From contig JAIVHM010000004.1 of NCBI GenBank assembly GCA_020201095.1, positions 1 through 46,268 of the forward strand: 46,268 bases of DNA, written 5' to 3'. Source of the DNA: Halomonas sp. (GTDB lineage: Bacteria; Pseudomonadota; Gammaproteobacteria; Pseudomonadales; Halomonadaceae). The notes below the pieces were generated by a model. It ran no database searches. It was not told where the DNA came from and saw only the letters and a list, made by a program, of their open reading frames with translations. The position numbers and the translations under genes are program-made. Positions 24,114 to 32,351 of the stretch are shown here, piece by piece; position 1 is the first letter of the stretch, and the number at the start of each line of letters is the position of its first letter.

Positions 24114-25634
24114 ATGATCTACGCCAATCCTGGTGATGCTGGTTCACTAGTATCATTCGAAAAACGCTACGGCAATTACATCGGTGGCGAGTTTGTTCCG
24201 CCTGTGAAAGGCCAATACTTTGATAACGTCAGCCCGGTTAACGGTCAGGTGTTTTGCGAAATTCCCCGCTCAAGCGCGGAAGATATCGACAAAGCGCTGG
24301 ACGCAGCTCATAGCGCCGCACCTGCCTGGGGCAAAACGTCGGCTCAAGAGCGTAGCAATATTCTGCTGAAGATTGCCGACCGCATCGAACAGAACCTGGA
24401 AATGCTTGCCGTTGCCGAAACCTGGGATAACGGCAAGGCCGTGCGCGAAACTCTGAATGCTGACCTTCCACTTGCCGTTGATCACTTCCGCTACTTTGCT
24501 GGCTGCATACGCTCCCAGGAAGGCACAGCGGCGGATATCGACGCGAACACCGTGGCCTACCACTTCCATGAGCCGCTGGGCGTGGTGGGGCAGATTATCC
24601 CCTGGAACTTCCCGATTCTGATGGCCACCTGGAAGCTGGCGCCTGCGCTTGCGGCGGGCAACTGCGTGGTGCTCAAACCCGCTGAACAGACGCCAGCGTC
24701 GATTTTGAAAGTGATGGAAGTGATTGGTGACCTGCTGCCGCCAGGCGTGTTGAATATCGTCAACGGCTTTGGCGCCGAGGCGGGCCAGGCGCTGGCCAGC
24801 AGCAAGCGTATTGCCAAAATTGCCTTTACCGGCTCCACCCCGGTGGGCTCGCACATCCTGAAGTGCGCGGCGGAGAATATCATTCCCTCCACGGTGGAGC
24901 TGGGCGGTAAATCCCCCAACATCAACTTCGCCGATATCATGAACGCCGAACCGACGTTTATTGATAAGGCAGTTGAAGGCCTGGTGCTGGCGTTCTTTAA
25001 CCAGGGCGAGGTGTGTACCTGCCCATCGCGCGCGCTGATCCAGGAAAGCATGTACGACGAGTTTATGGCCAAGGTTATCGAGCGTACCCAGACCATCAAG
25101 CGCGGCAACCCGCTGGATACCGACGTACAGGTAGGCGCGCAGGCTTCCCAAGAGCAGTATGACAAGATCATGTCGTATATGGATATTGCCCGTGACGAGG
25201 GCGCCGAGTTCCTCACCGGCGGCAATAAAGAAACCCTGGATGATAGCCTTAATAGCGGCTACTACATCCAGCCAACGCTGCTCAAAGGCAATAATAAGAT
25301 GCGTATCTTCCAGGAAGAGATCTTTGGCCCGGTCGTGGCAGTGACCACCTTTAAGGATGAAGAAGAAGCGCTGGCGATTGCCAACGACACCGAGTTCGGT
25401 CTGGGCGCTGGTCTATGGAGCCGCGATATCAACGTCGCTTTCCGCATGGGCCGTGGCATTCAAGCCGGGCGCGTCTGGACTAACTGCTACCATCAGTATC
25501 CCGCCCACGCAGCCTTCGGTGGCTACAAGAAATCCGGCGTTGGCCGTGAAACCCACAAAATGGCGCTGGAACATTACCAGCAAACCAAAAACCTTCTGGT
25601 CAGCTACGACATCAATCCGATGGGCTTCTTTTAA
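24114..25634 (+). CDS. exaC: aldehyde dehydrogenase (ExaC-type, NAD-dependent)
   Basis: A full-length 506-residue class of ALDH that oxidises acetaldehyde and similar aldehydes to acids. Seen are [16 protein letters not shown] at the start, [20 protein letters not shown], the NAD-binding FTGSTPVG, the base glutamate in ELGGKSPNI, and the nucleophile C301 in [12 protein letters not shown]. The C-terminal [23 protein letters not shown] is typical of this acetaldehyde/betaine-aldehyde-like group. CAGGAG lies 7 bp before the ATG. A rho-independent terminator follows at 25678. The neighbouring divergent LuxR regulator supports the ExaC assignment over a betaine aldehyde dehydrogenase. Confidence 0.88.
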   Translation: MIYANPGDAGSLVSFEKRYGNYIGGEFVPPVKGQYFDNVSPVNGQVFCEIPRSSAEDIDKALDAAHSAAPAWGKTSAQERSNILLKIADRIEQNLEMLAVAETWDNGKAVRETLNADLPLAVDHFRYFAGCIRSQEGTAADIDANTVAYHFHEPLGVVGQIIPWNFPILMATWKLAPALAAGNCVVLKPAEQTPASILKVMEVIGDLLPPGVLNIVNGFGAEAGQALASSKRIAKIAFTGSTPVGSHILKCAAENIIPSTVELGGKSPNINFADIMNAEPTFIDKAVEGLVLAFFNQGEVCTCPSRALIQESMYDEFMAKVIERTQTIKRGNPLDTDVQVGAQASQEQYDKIMSYMDIARDEGAEFLTGGNKETLDDSLNSGYYIQPTLLKGNNKMRIFQEEIFGPVVAVTTFKDEEEALAIANDTEFGLGAGLWSRDINVAFRMGRGIQAGRVWTNCYHQYPAHAAFGGYKKSGVGRETHKMALEHYQQTKNLLVSYDINPMGFF

Positions 25635-25677
25635 CAAGGTCGGGTAGAATGACGTAACAATTTGCCAGTTGTTTGAT

Positions 25678-25706
25678 AAAGCCTCCATTATTGGAGGCTT
25701 TTTATT
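25678..25706 (+). terminator. rho-independent terminator of exaC
   Basis: Stem GCCTCCA (25681-25687) / TGGAGGC (25692-25698), extended by AAA/TTT, has a 4-nt loop and is followed by a T-rich tail. It lies 44 bp after the exaC stop. Confidence 0.9.
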
Positions 25707-25794
25707 GCCCGTTGATTCAAAAGCCAAAAAATAAGCGTTAAATACGGCATCATAGGGTCTTATCTGCAAAGCTGAGCCTTACATTGGAGTCTGT

Positions 25795-26460
25795 GTGACC
25801 GATTTAGAAACGCCGGACCTTCATCAACAGCGACTGCTGTACGTTGCTGAACAGCTCCGTGCAACGCAAGCCCGCGAGGTGCTTGATTTAGGATGTGGCT
25901 CTGGAGGGCTGTTGCAATATTTATTGCAAGAGGAGCAGTTTGAGCGAGTCGTGGGTGTCGAACTGGACGGTGAGTTATTGGCGCAAGCCAAATTTCGCTT
26001 GGCGGATTTACCCCGAGCGTCGCAATGTCTGGAGCTGATCTGTGGCTCCTATACCGACGACAAACAGCCGCTTAAGCATTTTTCAGCCGCGGCGATGGTG
26101 GAAACCATTGAGCATATTCCACCGGCGCAACTGTCTGCGGTGGAAAAAGCGGTGTTTGCAAGCTTCCAGCCTGCCTATCTGGTAATTACCACGCCCAATG
26201 CCGACTATAACCCGTTACTCGGGTTAGACGAGGGCGAGTATCGAGATTCAGACCATAAGTTTGAATGGTCGCGGGGGCGTTTTCAGCAGTGGGCAAGAGG
26301 GGTGGCGAAGCGCAATGGTTATCGAGTGCGCTTCACCGGTATTGGCGAGTGGCATGACGCGCTGGGCCAACCGACACAGCTGGCTCACTTTACCCACAAA
26401 CTTGACGTAAAAATGCCCTCCCAGCCGTTGGGCCTGGAGGGCAAAGCAAGCTTGGTTTAA
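25795..26460 (+). CDS. Hen1-like RNA 3'-terminal ribose 2'-O-methyltransferase, stand-alone
   Basis: 221 residues from GTG 25795 (TTGGAGT upstream). A Rossmann SAM-binding domain has motif I VLDLGCGSGGLL (29-40) and acidic GVELD (54-58). It keeps the features that set Hen1 apart from ordinary methyltransferases: E103, E106 and H107 in ETIEHI plus H154 in DSDHKFEWSRGRFQQWA, matching the Hen1 metal ligands E-x2-E-H and H, and the TTPNADYN block (132-139). Bacterial Hen1 usually has an extra N-terminal ligase-like region and pairs with Pnkp in RNA repair; neither is present. A 2'-O-methylation activity on RNA ends is inferred from the ligands, and the substrate is unknown. Its last 4 bp overlap betT, and its 3' end carries the betT terminator. 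Confidence 0.78.
   Translation: MTDLETPDLHQQRLLYVAEQLRATQAREVLDLGCGSGGLLQYLLQEEQFERVVGVELDGELLAQAKFRLADLPRASQCLELICGSYTDDKQPLKHFSAAAMVETIEHIPPAQLSAVEKAVFASFQPAYLVITTPNADYNPLLGLDEGEYRDSDHKFEWSRGRFQQWARGVAKRNGYRVRFTGIGEWHDALGQPTQLAHFTHKLDVKMPSQPLGLEGKASLV
26407..26445 (-). terminator. rho-independent terminator of betT, inside the 3' end of the Hen1-like gene
   Basis: On the minus strand a stem TGCCCTCC / GGAGGGCA (plus-strand 26436-26443 and 26414-26421) is followed by five Ts (plus-strand A run 26409-26413). It lies just downstream of the betT stop at 26457. The same bases encode the C-terminal residues of the convergent Hen1-like protein. No T-run follows on the plus strand, so it should act only on betT. 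Confidence 0.8.
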
Positions 26461-28496
26461 GGCTGAGTGGACTCTTCAGGCGGTTCGCCGATAGTGCCCG
26501 GCATGGCCTGTTGATGGCCTGCCAGCGTCAAGAAATGCAGGTGGCGCTCGTATTCGGCCACCAGATCTCCAATGACTTGGCCACGGGTATAGCCGTTAAG
26601 GTCTTTATCCTGACCACCTTCTGCCAAGTAGACGTCGAGGCGTACATAGTAGTCATCGTCTGCGGGGATAAAGCTAGGCGTCCGCATGCGATGCGGGCAT
26701 ACCTGGTAGACAAAGCTGGTAGCGTCGCCAAAGTCGACCTGCAGCATCACGTTGGGCAGTGATTCGCCCTCCAATTGCTCTTCGGTCACGTTGGCGGTCT
26801 GGCCACGGCTCTCAAGCTCTTGAGCAAACTGCGTCATAGCCGGACGAATCGAGTGCTCGATAGTCGCCGCTGCGCCAGCGCGGTTGGACGTGTCCAGCGC
26901 CCGGTCAAGGCGTTCGCGCCAGTCACCACCGGAGGCGCCGCCTGCAATCATGCGGCGTGCATCGGCTTTGCTGCCTTCAAGCTTCAGGGCTTTAACCATG
27001 CCGACCATAATGGCGAAAATTACTAACGAGAACGGCAAGGCGGTAATCACCACGGCGCTTTGCAGCGCGTTCAAGCCACCCGCCATCAGCAGTGCAATGG
27101 TGATCAAACCAATGATGGCCGACCAGAAAATCCGTAGTTTGATCGGCGCGTCGTGGTTCACGTCGCTGAGAATAGATGTGAAGTTGGCCAGTACCAGCGC
27201 ACCGGAGTCTGCTGAGGTAATAAAGAACACGATCCCCAATACGGTGACCACCGCCGCTGAAATGCCGACATACGGATAGTGCTCAAGCAACGTATAAAGA
27301 GTCGTTTGCGGCGTATTGAGTGCCTGTTCGCCAAGCTCAGAAATACCTTGGTTGGCAACGAGTTCGATACCGCTGTTGCCGAAAATGGACATCCACACCA
27401 TCATGAAGGCCAGCGGGATAAACAGCGCACCGGCAACGAACTCACGAATGGTGCGGCCGCGCGAAATACGCGCCAGGAAAAGGCCGACGAACGGCGTCCA
27501 GGCAATCCACCAGCCCCAGAAGAAGATCGTCCACCACATTTTCCATTCTTGAGCGCCTTCACCGTCAAATGCATAGGTGTTGAAGCTGGCGGACACAAAC
27601 CCGGAAAGGTAATCGCCTGCGTTGTTGACCACCTTATCCAGCAGTACCAACGTATCGCCGGAAAACAGCACAAACAGCATCAGCGCTAGTGCCAATAGCA
27701 TGTTGAACTCGGAGAGCCGGCGGATACCCTTTTCAACGCCAGTGACCACAGAAATCGTCGCTAATACTACGACCAGCACAATCAGAATGATCTGCACGGT
27801 GAGGGTTTCCGGCACGTCGAACATGTAGTTCAGGCCGTAGTTGAGCTGCATGACGCCAATGCCCAAGCTGGTCGCGATGCCGAACACGGTGGAAATCACC
27901 GCCGTAATATCGACAGCGTTACCAATCGGGCCGTGGATACGCTTGCCTAGAATCGGGTAGAGAGCGCTGCGAATGGCCAGCGGTAGACGGTGGCGGTAGC
28001 TGAAGTAAGCCAACGCCATACCCATCAACACATAGAGTCCCCAGCCGGAGAGGCCCCAGTGCAGATAGGTTTGAACGACGGCATTACGCATCGCAGCCTG
28101 GCTTTCGGGCTCCAAATCGGGTGGTGCCAAGTAATGAGCTACGGGCTCAGCAACGCTGAAGAACAGCAGGTCGATACCGATACCTGCCGCAAATAGCATG
28201 GCCGACCACGACAGAAGGGAGAACTCTGGTCGTGAATGGTCAGGTCCCAGCCGAATGCTGCCGTAGCGCGACATGCCTATCATCACGACAAAAACCAGGT
28301 AAGCGACAATGGCCAGCATGTAATACCAGCCAAAGGTTTTGCTCACCCAGGCAAGGCCAGCATCAAAAAAGGTACCGGCCTGCTCGGTGAAGAGCATGGT
28401 AAGTACCAGAAAGACCACAATGCCCGCCACGCTGCCGTGGAATACCACGGGGTTGAGACGGTCTCGGGAGGGTAGCACGGGGTTGTCTTTCGCCAT
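26457..28496 (-). CDS. betT: BCCT-family choline/betaine transporter (BetT)
   Basis: A 679-residue inner-membrane carrier with 12 predicted helices to about residue 515 and a long cytoplasmic C-terminal domain (about 160 residues), as in BetT of E. coli and unlike shorter betaine carriers. BCCT features are FAAGIGIDLLFFSVAEPVAH, TYLHWGLSGWGLYVLMGMAL, MWWTIFFWGWWIAWTPFVGL and FLARISRGRTIREFV, and the Na/H-site region FFITSADSGALVLANF. CAGGAG precedes the ATG. A BetI-like dyad lies 53 bp upstream. It would import choline for conversion to glycine betaine under osmotic stress; betA, betB and betI are not in the window. Confidence 0.9.
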   Translation of the reverse strand: MAKDNPVLPSRDRLNPVVFHGSVAGIVVFLVLTMLFTEQAGTFFDAGLAWVSKTFGWYYMLAIVAYLVFVVMIGMSRYGSIRLGPDHSRPEFSLLSWSAMLFAAGIGIDLLFFSVAEPVAHYLAPPDLEPESQAAMRNAVVQTYLHWGLSGWGLYVLMGMALAYFSYRHRLPLAIRSALYPILGKRIHGPIGNAVDITAVISTVFGIATSLGIGVMQLNYGLNYMFDVPETLTVQIILIVLVVVLATISVVTGVEKGIRRLSEFNMLLALALMLFVLFSGDTLVLLDKVVNNAGDYLSGFVSASFNTYAFDGEGAQEWKMWWTIFFWGWWIAWTPFVGLFLARISRGRTIREFVAGALFIPLAFMMVWMSIFGNSGIELVANQGISELGEQALNTPQTTLYTLLEHYPYVGISAAVVTVLGIVFFITSADSGALVLANFTSILSDVNHDAPIKLRIFWSAIIGLITIALLMAGGLNALQSAVVITALPFSLVIFAIMVGMVKALKLEGSKADARRMIAGGASGGDWRERLDRALDTSNRAGAAATIEHSIRPAMTQFAQELESRGQTANVTEEQLEGESLPNVMLQVDFGDATSFVYQVCPHRMRTPSFIPADDDYYVRLDVYLAEGGQDKDLNGYTRGQVIGDLVAEYERHLHFLTLAGHQQAMPGTIGEPPEESTQP

Positions 28497-28548
28497 GGAG
28501 GCGGACTCCTGTTGTTAGACAAAAAGGTAAAAGCGGTTTTAAGAATTT

Positions 28549-28576
28549 TATTTTAAATGAACGTTCAAATAAAATA
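28549..28576 (-). promoter_or_regulatory. BetI-like operator upstream of betT
   Basis: A 28-bp dyad is centred on TGAACGTTCA (28558-28567). The arms extend through TATTTTA-like flanks with only two mismatched pairs (28557/28568 and 28556/28569). The core resembles the TTGAACGTTCAA-type sites of the choline-responsive repressor BetI as recalled from enterobacteria and vibrios. Its position about 50-80 bp before the betT start fits repression relieved by choline. Confidence 0.6.
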
Positions 28577-28683
28577 CGCGCTTTACCCTTCGCCTTCAAG
28601 TATGTGTTTCAGCTCCTCGTGGCGCTTCGGTGATCAGAACCATGACTGACCCCAGGTTGATCAACCTCACGACAACATCATTA

Positions 28684-28720
28684 TAGAAACAAAAAATGCC
28701 CAGCAGAACCGGGCATTGGC
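28684..28720 (-). terminator. rho-independent terminator of the Spy-like gene
   Basis: On the minus strand a stem AATGCCC / GGGCATT (plus-strand 28711-28717 and 28695-28701, loop 9 nt) is followed by a T-rich run (plus-strand AAACAAAAAA). It lies about 30 bp downstream of the stop at 28748. Confidence 0.85.
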
Positions 28721-28747
28721 AGCGTCTTGGACGTTTAATAAACGCGC

Positions 28748-29137
28748 TTACTGGCTATCTTTTTCGTCATCATGATGACGTTTGCCGTGGCCTTCGCGAT
28801 ATTCTTCACGTGCTTCGTGCATGGCGTTGCGTAGCGCTTCCTGCTCGTCCTCGGTCAGAATCTCGGCCATACGTGCTTGATGGGCATCGCGGACATCTTT
28901 CATTTCTTCACGAAATGTTTCGTGGGCCTCGTTCAGTGCCTGCTGCTTATCGTCGCTAAGCTCGGCGCGCTCGTAGACATCCTGACGATGCTCTTGCATG
29001 CGTTCTTCCATGCGCTCTCGATCTTGGTGAGACTTCTCACCTTCTTCGTGATGACCCGCCTGGGCGGTCGCGGCAAACGGTAGCAAGGCGGCGGCGAACA
29101 GCGCCGGGGCAACGAATTGACGAAGTGAAAGGGTCAT
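28748..29137 (-). CDS. Spy/CpxP-like periplasmic protein
   Basis: 129 residues with a clear signal peptide (LFAAALLPFAATAQA, cleavage near AQA-G). The mature part is highly charged and helical, with His-rich ends (GHHEEGEKSHQ; KRHHDDEK), and carries two LTxxQ-like repeats, LSDDKQQAL and LTEDEQEAL, typical of the Spy/CpxP fold. Such proteins act as periplasmic chaperones or envelope-stress or metal sensors. AGGAG precedes the ATG and a terminator follows. In E. coli spy is controlled by BaeSR and CpxAR; a BaeSR-like pair lies 1 kb away, suggesting a link. Confidence 0.7.
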   Translation of the reverse strand: MTLSLRQFVAPALFAAALLPFAATAQAGHHEEGEKSHQDRERMEERMQEHRQDVYERAELSDDKQQALNEAHETFREEMKDVRDAHQARMAEILTEDEQEALRNAMHEAREEYREGHGKRHHDDEKDSQ

Positions 29138-29267
29138 GACGTATCTCCTGGTGAGTTGATGCTGTCAGTATTGTCTGGCCGGGTGCAAACCTCTTGCAGG
29201 GAGTGTGCAATAATCATGATCTTAGTAAACTCGCTGGGGGGCGGGGGCTCGTTCAAGGAGAAATACT

Positions 29268-30194
29268 GTGTTGAATATATCGCGGTGGTCTCGCCTGCGA
29301 CGCTGTAGCGCTGTGAGTGCCTTGGCGTTGTTGTTAAGCGGTTGCGGGGTCACGCACCTTGCCAGCCAAGGCGAGCCTGCCAATGACGTCGAGGACGATG
29401 CTCATCAGGCGCTGCCCTTTAAGCGCCTGCCGCCCACCGCCTATACGCCCGATACTTGGCCCGAAACGCTCAACGCCGAGGTCTATTTACCAGACTCCCC
29501 TACCCGAAGCCGCCGCCCAGCGGCGCTGATTGTCCATGGCGGTGGGTGGCGTAATCGTGGCCCTGAAGATATGCAGGGCATTGCCGAGCAGTTGGCCGCA
29601 AAGGGCTACGTGACGGTAAATATCGAGCATCGCTTTGTGCCGACCTACCAGTTTCCTGCCCAGTTGCATGACCTGCAGCAAGCGATGGCCTGGATTCACG
29701 CCAACGCCGATGAGTGGCAAGTGGATACGCAGCGCATCGTGGGCGTGGGCTTTTCATCCGGCGCACACTTGGTGAGCCTGCTGGCGCTGGCCGGATCTGA
29801 AGGGCCACTGGCGGAGCCCTACGGAGGGAAACAGAGCCGCTTAGCCGCTGTGCTGGCCGGTGGTCTACCTAGCGACTTGCTCAAATTTGATGACGGGCGC
29901 TTGGTGGTCGATTTTATCGGCGGTACCCGCGCTGAAAAGAATCAAGCTTACCGCCTGGCTTCCCCCGAGCGCCAGATAACGTCACAGGCGCCGCCGTTTT
30001 TTATCTTTCACGGCACCTGGGATCAGTTAGTGCCGGTGGACCATGCGCAAGACTTTTATCAAACGTTGATCGACAACGGCGTGGAAAGTGAGCTTTACCT
30101 GCTGCATGGGCGCGGCCATTTTGCCAGCTTTCTGCTGCGGGGCGGCGCGATAGACGCGGGCATTGCCTTTCTCAATGAGCAGGTTTCGCCCTGA
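29268..30194 (+). CDS. alpha/beta hydrolase lipoprotein (esterase/lipase, BD-FAE-like)
   Basis: 308 residues from GTG 29268 with AAGGAG 7 bp upstream. The N-terminus is a lipoprotein signal, ALALLLSGC, with C26 as lipidation site, so the enzyme is anchored in the envelope. The hydrolase domain has the oxyanion HGGGW, the nucleophile elbow GFSSG, the acid region HGTWDQLVPVDHA and the histidine HGRGHFASF. It resembles carboxylesterases of the kynurenine-formamidase/BD-FAE group, and the substrate is unknown. It is convergent with the baeR-like gene (12 bp apart). Confidence 0.82.
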   Translation: MLNISRWSRLRRCSAVSALALLLSGCGVTHLASQGEPANDVEDDAHQALPFKRLPPTAYTPDTWPETLNAEVYLPDSPTRSRRPAALIVHGGGWRNRGPEDMQGIAEQLAAKGYVTVNIEHRFVPTYQFPAQLHDLQQAMAWIHANADEWQVDTQRIVGVGFSSGAHLVSLLALAGSEGPLAEPYGGKQSRLAAVLAGGLPSDLLKFDDGRLVVDFIGGTRAEKNQAYRLASPERQITSQAPPFFIFHGTWDQLVPVDHAQDFYQTLIDNGVESELYLLHGRGHFASFLLRGGAIDAGIAFLNEQVSP

Positions 30195-30206
30195 AGGGGC
30201 CGGTCG

Positions 30207-30905
30207 CTAACCCTCGGGCTGGTACTTGTAGCCAACGCCGTAGACCGAGCGGATAATTTCCTGCTCTGGGAGCGCCTCGTGGATTTTCTTGCGCAGCTTT
30301 TTGATGTGGCTGTCCACGGTGCGCTCCGAAACGATCCGGTTGTCGCGGTACATGTGATCCATCAGCTGTTCGCGACTGAAGATGCGCCCCGGTGCCTGCA
30401 TCATCACCCGCAACAGCTGGAATTCGACTGCGGTCAGCCCCAGGTCGTGTCCCTGTGCCAGCGCTTGCCAGCCGTCCTCGTCTAGTGTCACCAGCGCGTT
30501 GCTCGTCGCTTGGGGGGTGTTGTCGGCAGCCGCCTGGCTGCGCCGCAGTACCGCCTTGACGCGGGCAACCACTTCGCGCGGGCTGAACGGCTTGCACATG
30601 TAGTCGTCGGCCCCAAGCTCAAGCCCCAGCAGGCGGTCCACTTCCTCGACCTTGGCGGTGACCATGATAATCGCGATATGTGGCCATTGATGGCGAATTT
30701 TGCGGCATAGCGTCAGGCCGTCTTTGCCGGGCAGCATGAGGTCGAGCAAGATAAGGCCGGGGCCATGCTGGTCAAGCCACGGCATCACATGGTCGCCGTG
30801 GTCGAGAGTGGTCACCTCGAAACCGTGGGTGGTCAGGTAGTCCGCCATCAGGCGGGCAATTTTGGGTTCGTCTTCCACGACCAGTAAAGAGGTGTTATCC
30901 ATCAT
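30207..30905 (-). CDS. baeR: OmpR-family response regulator, BaeR-like
   Basis: 232 residues. The receiver domain has phospho-acceptor D55 in LILLDLMLPGKDGLTLCR and IIMVTAKVEEVDRLLGLELG, then a winged-helix domain ending SVYGVGYKYQ. The stretch around GADDYMCKPFSPREVVARVK closely follows E. coli BaeR. It follows the kinase gene after 30 bp in the pump operon, and presumably activates the pump and perhaps the Spy-like gene. Confidence 0.87.
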   Translation of the reverse strand: MMDNTSLLVVEDEPKIARLMADYLTTHGFEVTTLDHGDHVMPWLDQHGPGLILLDLMLPGKDGLTLCRKIRHQWPHIAIIMVTAKVEEVDRLLGLELGADDYMCKPFSPREVVARVKAVLRRSQAAADNTPQATSNALVTLDEDGWQALAQGHDLGLTAVEFQLLRVMMQAPGRIFSREQLMDHMYRDNRIVSERTVDSHIKKLRKKIHEALPEQEIIRSVYGVGYKYQPEG

Positions 30906-30935
30906 GGCAAGCTCGCTTGAGGAAAAAAGACCGGG

Positions 30936-32351
30936 TTAATTAATGTTCAGCAGCGGAAAGCGTAGTGTCCAGCATAACCCACCCAGCGTCGAATGAGAGG
31001 CCGAGAGGCTGCCACCATGGGCATGCACCAAGGCGCTGGCGATCGACAGGCCCAGGCCGCTGCCGCCGCTTGAACGGCTGCGTGAGCCTTCGACCCGGTA
31101 AAGCCGCTCAGTGAGGCGCAAAAGCTCGCTATCGGGCACGCCTGGCGGGCTGTCTTGCCATTCAACCACGGCCTCGTTTCCGTCTTGGCTCAAGCTGACA
31201 TTGAGTGAGCCTGGGGCATCGGTGTAGGCCCAACTGTTATCCAGCAGGTTATCCCATAGTTGGCGTAGGCGCTGGGCATCGCCGCGAATCATTATGTTAG
31301 GGCTGACCTGCTGGGTCAGGCTTATGTTGCTGTCGTTTAGCCAGCGTTCGGCATCTTCCAGGCGACCTGAAAGCGCATTGCTCAGGTTCATCGGCGCCAA
31401 CTGAATGTCTAGCGCGCCGGCATCGCTTTGCGAAAGCAGGCGCAGGTCGGTGACCAGCCGTTCCAACTGATCCACTTCCTGGCCGAGAGATACCAGGCTT
31501 TCCTGGTTCAGCGGGCGAATCCCATCCTGCATGGCTTCAATTTCACCGCGCAGCACCGCAAGCGGCGTGCGTAACTCATGGGCTGTGTCGGAGACCCAGC
31601 GGGCCCGGGCGTTGCGGCTGGCTTCCAGGGTGGCTGCCAGTACGTTGAAATCGCTGGCCAGCAGCGAAAGTTCGTCGCGACCACGTTCGGGCAGGCGGCT
31701 GTGATAATCGCCCTCGGTCAAGCGTCGGGTGGCAATGGCCAGGGCACGGGTGCGCCGGCCCAGCCACCAGGAAAGTCCACCGGCCAGTAACAATGAGGCG
31801 ACGCCCAGTGAGAGAACGATAATCACCAGATTGCGCTGCTGACGTTCCAGGAAGCGGTTTTCCATGCGTTCCATGACTTGCTGGGGAGGGCGAAAACCCA
31901 GTTCGCCGATCTCTTCGTCGTCGCTGCGTAGTGTGAGCCAATGCCAGTTGCTCTCACTGGCATTATGCGGGGGAACCACAAAACGTTCATCGGTATCGCG
32001 CAGCACAAAATCCTGGGCCTCGCCTAGGGGGGTTGGGCGGTCGCGGTGCTCTTGTCCCAGGGCGTGGCGCACGACCATGGGCCAGCGCTCCGGCGAGCGC
32101 TCGAGCCACGACCAGCTTTGCCGTGGCTGCCAGCGCGTGATAAGGCTGTCGGCCAGCAAGGTGGCCCGACGCTCCTGGGCCTGATTCAGGTAGTCGAGAA
32201 AGCCCCGGTCGATGCTATATGAGACAGCCAGAAAGGCGCCGGTGGAAATCGCTACGTTGACGCTCAGGATGATCAGAAACAGCTTCAGCCCCAGCCGCGA
32301 GAAGCGCCAGCGAAAACGACCCAGGGCTGAGCGTAACGCGGTCAATGACAT
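30936..32351 (-). CDS. baeS: sensor histidine kinase, BaeS-like
   Basis: 471 residues: TM1 about 20-42, a periplasmic domain of about 125 residues, TM2 about 173-195, HAMP, HisKA with the histidine in DTAHELRTPLAVLRGEIEAM, and HATPase_c with N box WDNLLDNSWAYT, DSPPGV and SSGGSGLGLSIA. The kinase core follows E. coli BaeS. The start overlaps the RND permease stop (TGATG). It probably senses envelope stress caused by compounds the pump exports. Confidence 0.88.
   Translation of the reverse strand: MSLTALRSALGRFRWRFSRLGLKLFLIILSVNVAISTGAFLAVSYSIDRGFLDYLNQAQERRATLLADSLITRWQPRQSWSWLERSPERWPMVVRHALGQEHRDRPTPLGEAQDFVLRDTDERFVVPPHNASESNWHWLTLRSDDEEIGELGFRPPQQVMERMENRFLERQQRNLVIIVLSLGVASLLLAGGLSWWLGRRTRALAIATRRLTEGDYHSRLPERGRDELSLLASDFNVLAATLEASRNARARWVSDTAHELRTPLAVLRGEIEAMQDGIRPLNQESLVSLGQEVDQLERLVTDLRLLSQSDAGALDIQLAPMNLSNALSGRLEDAERWLNDSNISLTQQVSPNIMIRGDAQRLRQLWDNLLDNSWAYTDAPGSLNVSLSQDGNEAVVEWQDSPPGVPDSELLRLTERLYRVEGSRSRSSGGSGLGLSIASALVHAHGGSLSASHSTLGGLCWTLRFPLLNIN

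Noticed and set aside
24270-25151. A 293-codon open frame on the minus strand opposite the aldehyde dehydrogenase
   Set aside because: It lies entirely inside exaC, has no ribosome binding site or domain, and reflects the GC-rich codon pattern of the sense gene.
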